From positions 2,021,299-2,041,348 of the forward strand of contig CM074820.1 of NCBI GenBank assembly GCA_037447605.1: DNA of 20,050 nt. The letters run 5' to 3'. The translations under genes were made by a program, and so were the position numbers. The notes under the pieces were generated by a model that did not search any database, was not told the origin of the DNA, and saw only the letters and a list, made by a program, of their open reading frames with translations. This DNA comes from Zygnema circumcarinatum. Taxonomy: Eukaryota > Streptophyta > Zygnematophyceae > Zygnematales > Zygnemataceae. Positions 19,848 to 20,050 of this stretch are shown in pieces. Position 1 is the first letter of the stretch. The number at the start of each line of letters is the position of its first letter.

Positions 19848-20050
19848 CTGCACATAACCGTAGAAATCAAAAGAAGCAAACAAATAAATAAAGCAAACTA
19901 AATTTTGAGTAAAGAAGTCAATAATGAATTAACAAAGTACCATTCGGTGTGAGTGTAACCCGAAACTCAAACCCAGATTAGCGGCTGATGTTCATCCTAC
20001 TAATTGTGAAAAAAAGGCCCAAAACGAAAAAAAAAAAAAAAAAAAAAAAA
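19848..20050. other. Intron fragment and terminal A-run
   Basis: AT-rich sequence upstream (in gene direction) of the 19847 acceptor, interpreted as part of an intron. The window ends in a run of 24 A from 20027. The run reaches the window edge, so its full length is unknown and it could mark a contig end. Confidence 0.6.

Overview
The window looks like nuclear DNA of a streptophyte (land plant or charophyte alga). Genes are split by GT-AG introns, the protein families are plant-type (RGLG-type copine/RING ligases, an LPR1/CotA-type multicopper oxidase, a plant-like NKAP), and TTTAGGG/CCCTAAA telomere-type heptamers are scattered between genes. I cannot name the species. A striking feature is the amount of simple polypurine/polypyrimidine sequence (GGGA, GGGGGA, GA and their complements) in introns, leaders and intergenic DNA. 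Such tracts contain few stop codons, so most long open frames here (Ser/Pro/Leu-rich or Gly/Arg/Glu-rich) are artefacts.

Layout. (1) 1-1740: gene-poor left edge with degenerate telomere-like repeats, one candidate small membrane protein on the minus strand (863-1012), and the CT-rich leader of the next gene. (2) 1741-3402 (+): an intronless NKAP (SynMuv-type) splicing-associated nuclear protein. (3) 3403-4986: mostly unexplained, with a dispersed repeat copy, a 187-codon open frame of unclear status and a perfect 14-bp hairpin. (4) 4987-9192 (-): a complete nine-exon gene for a 301-residue copine/vWA-domain protein of the RGLG family that stops just before the point where the RING domain should begin. 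(5) 9193-12829: a GGGA microsatellite, a second copy of the dispersed repeat, a ~1.45-kb minisatellite of 57-62 bp units, then a ~40-bp repeat array carrying ACGTCA and ATTGG motifs and a G-box, leading into the next gene. (6) 12830-17306 (+): an eight-exon secreted multicopper oxidase of the LPR1/CotA type, 650 residues, with all copper-ligand motifs. (7) 17307-18535: intergenic DNA with overlapping perfect hairpins. (8) 18536-20050 (-): the 3' end of a second RGLG paralogue that keeps its C-terminal RING; the rest lies beyond the window.

The most interesting signal is the pair of same-strand RGLG paralogues, one with RING and one naturally without, flanking the oxidase gene. In Arabidopsis, RGLG E3 ligases act in hormone and stress signalling and LPR1 acts in iron-dependent phosphate sensing at the root. 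Any functional link between these neighbours here is only inference from position. Exon coordinates were read by hand from splice-site consensus, reading phase and remembered family sequences; no alignment was run.
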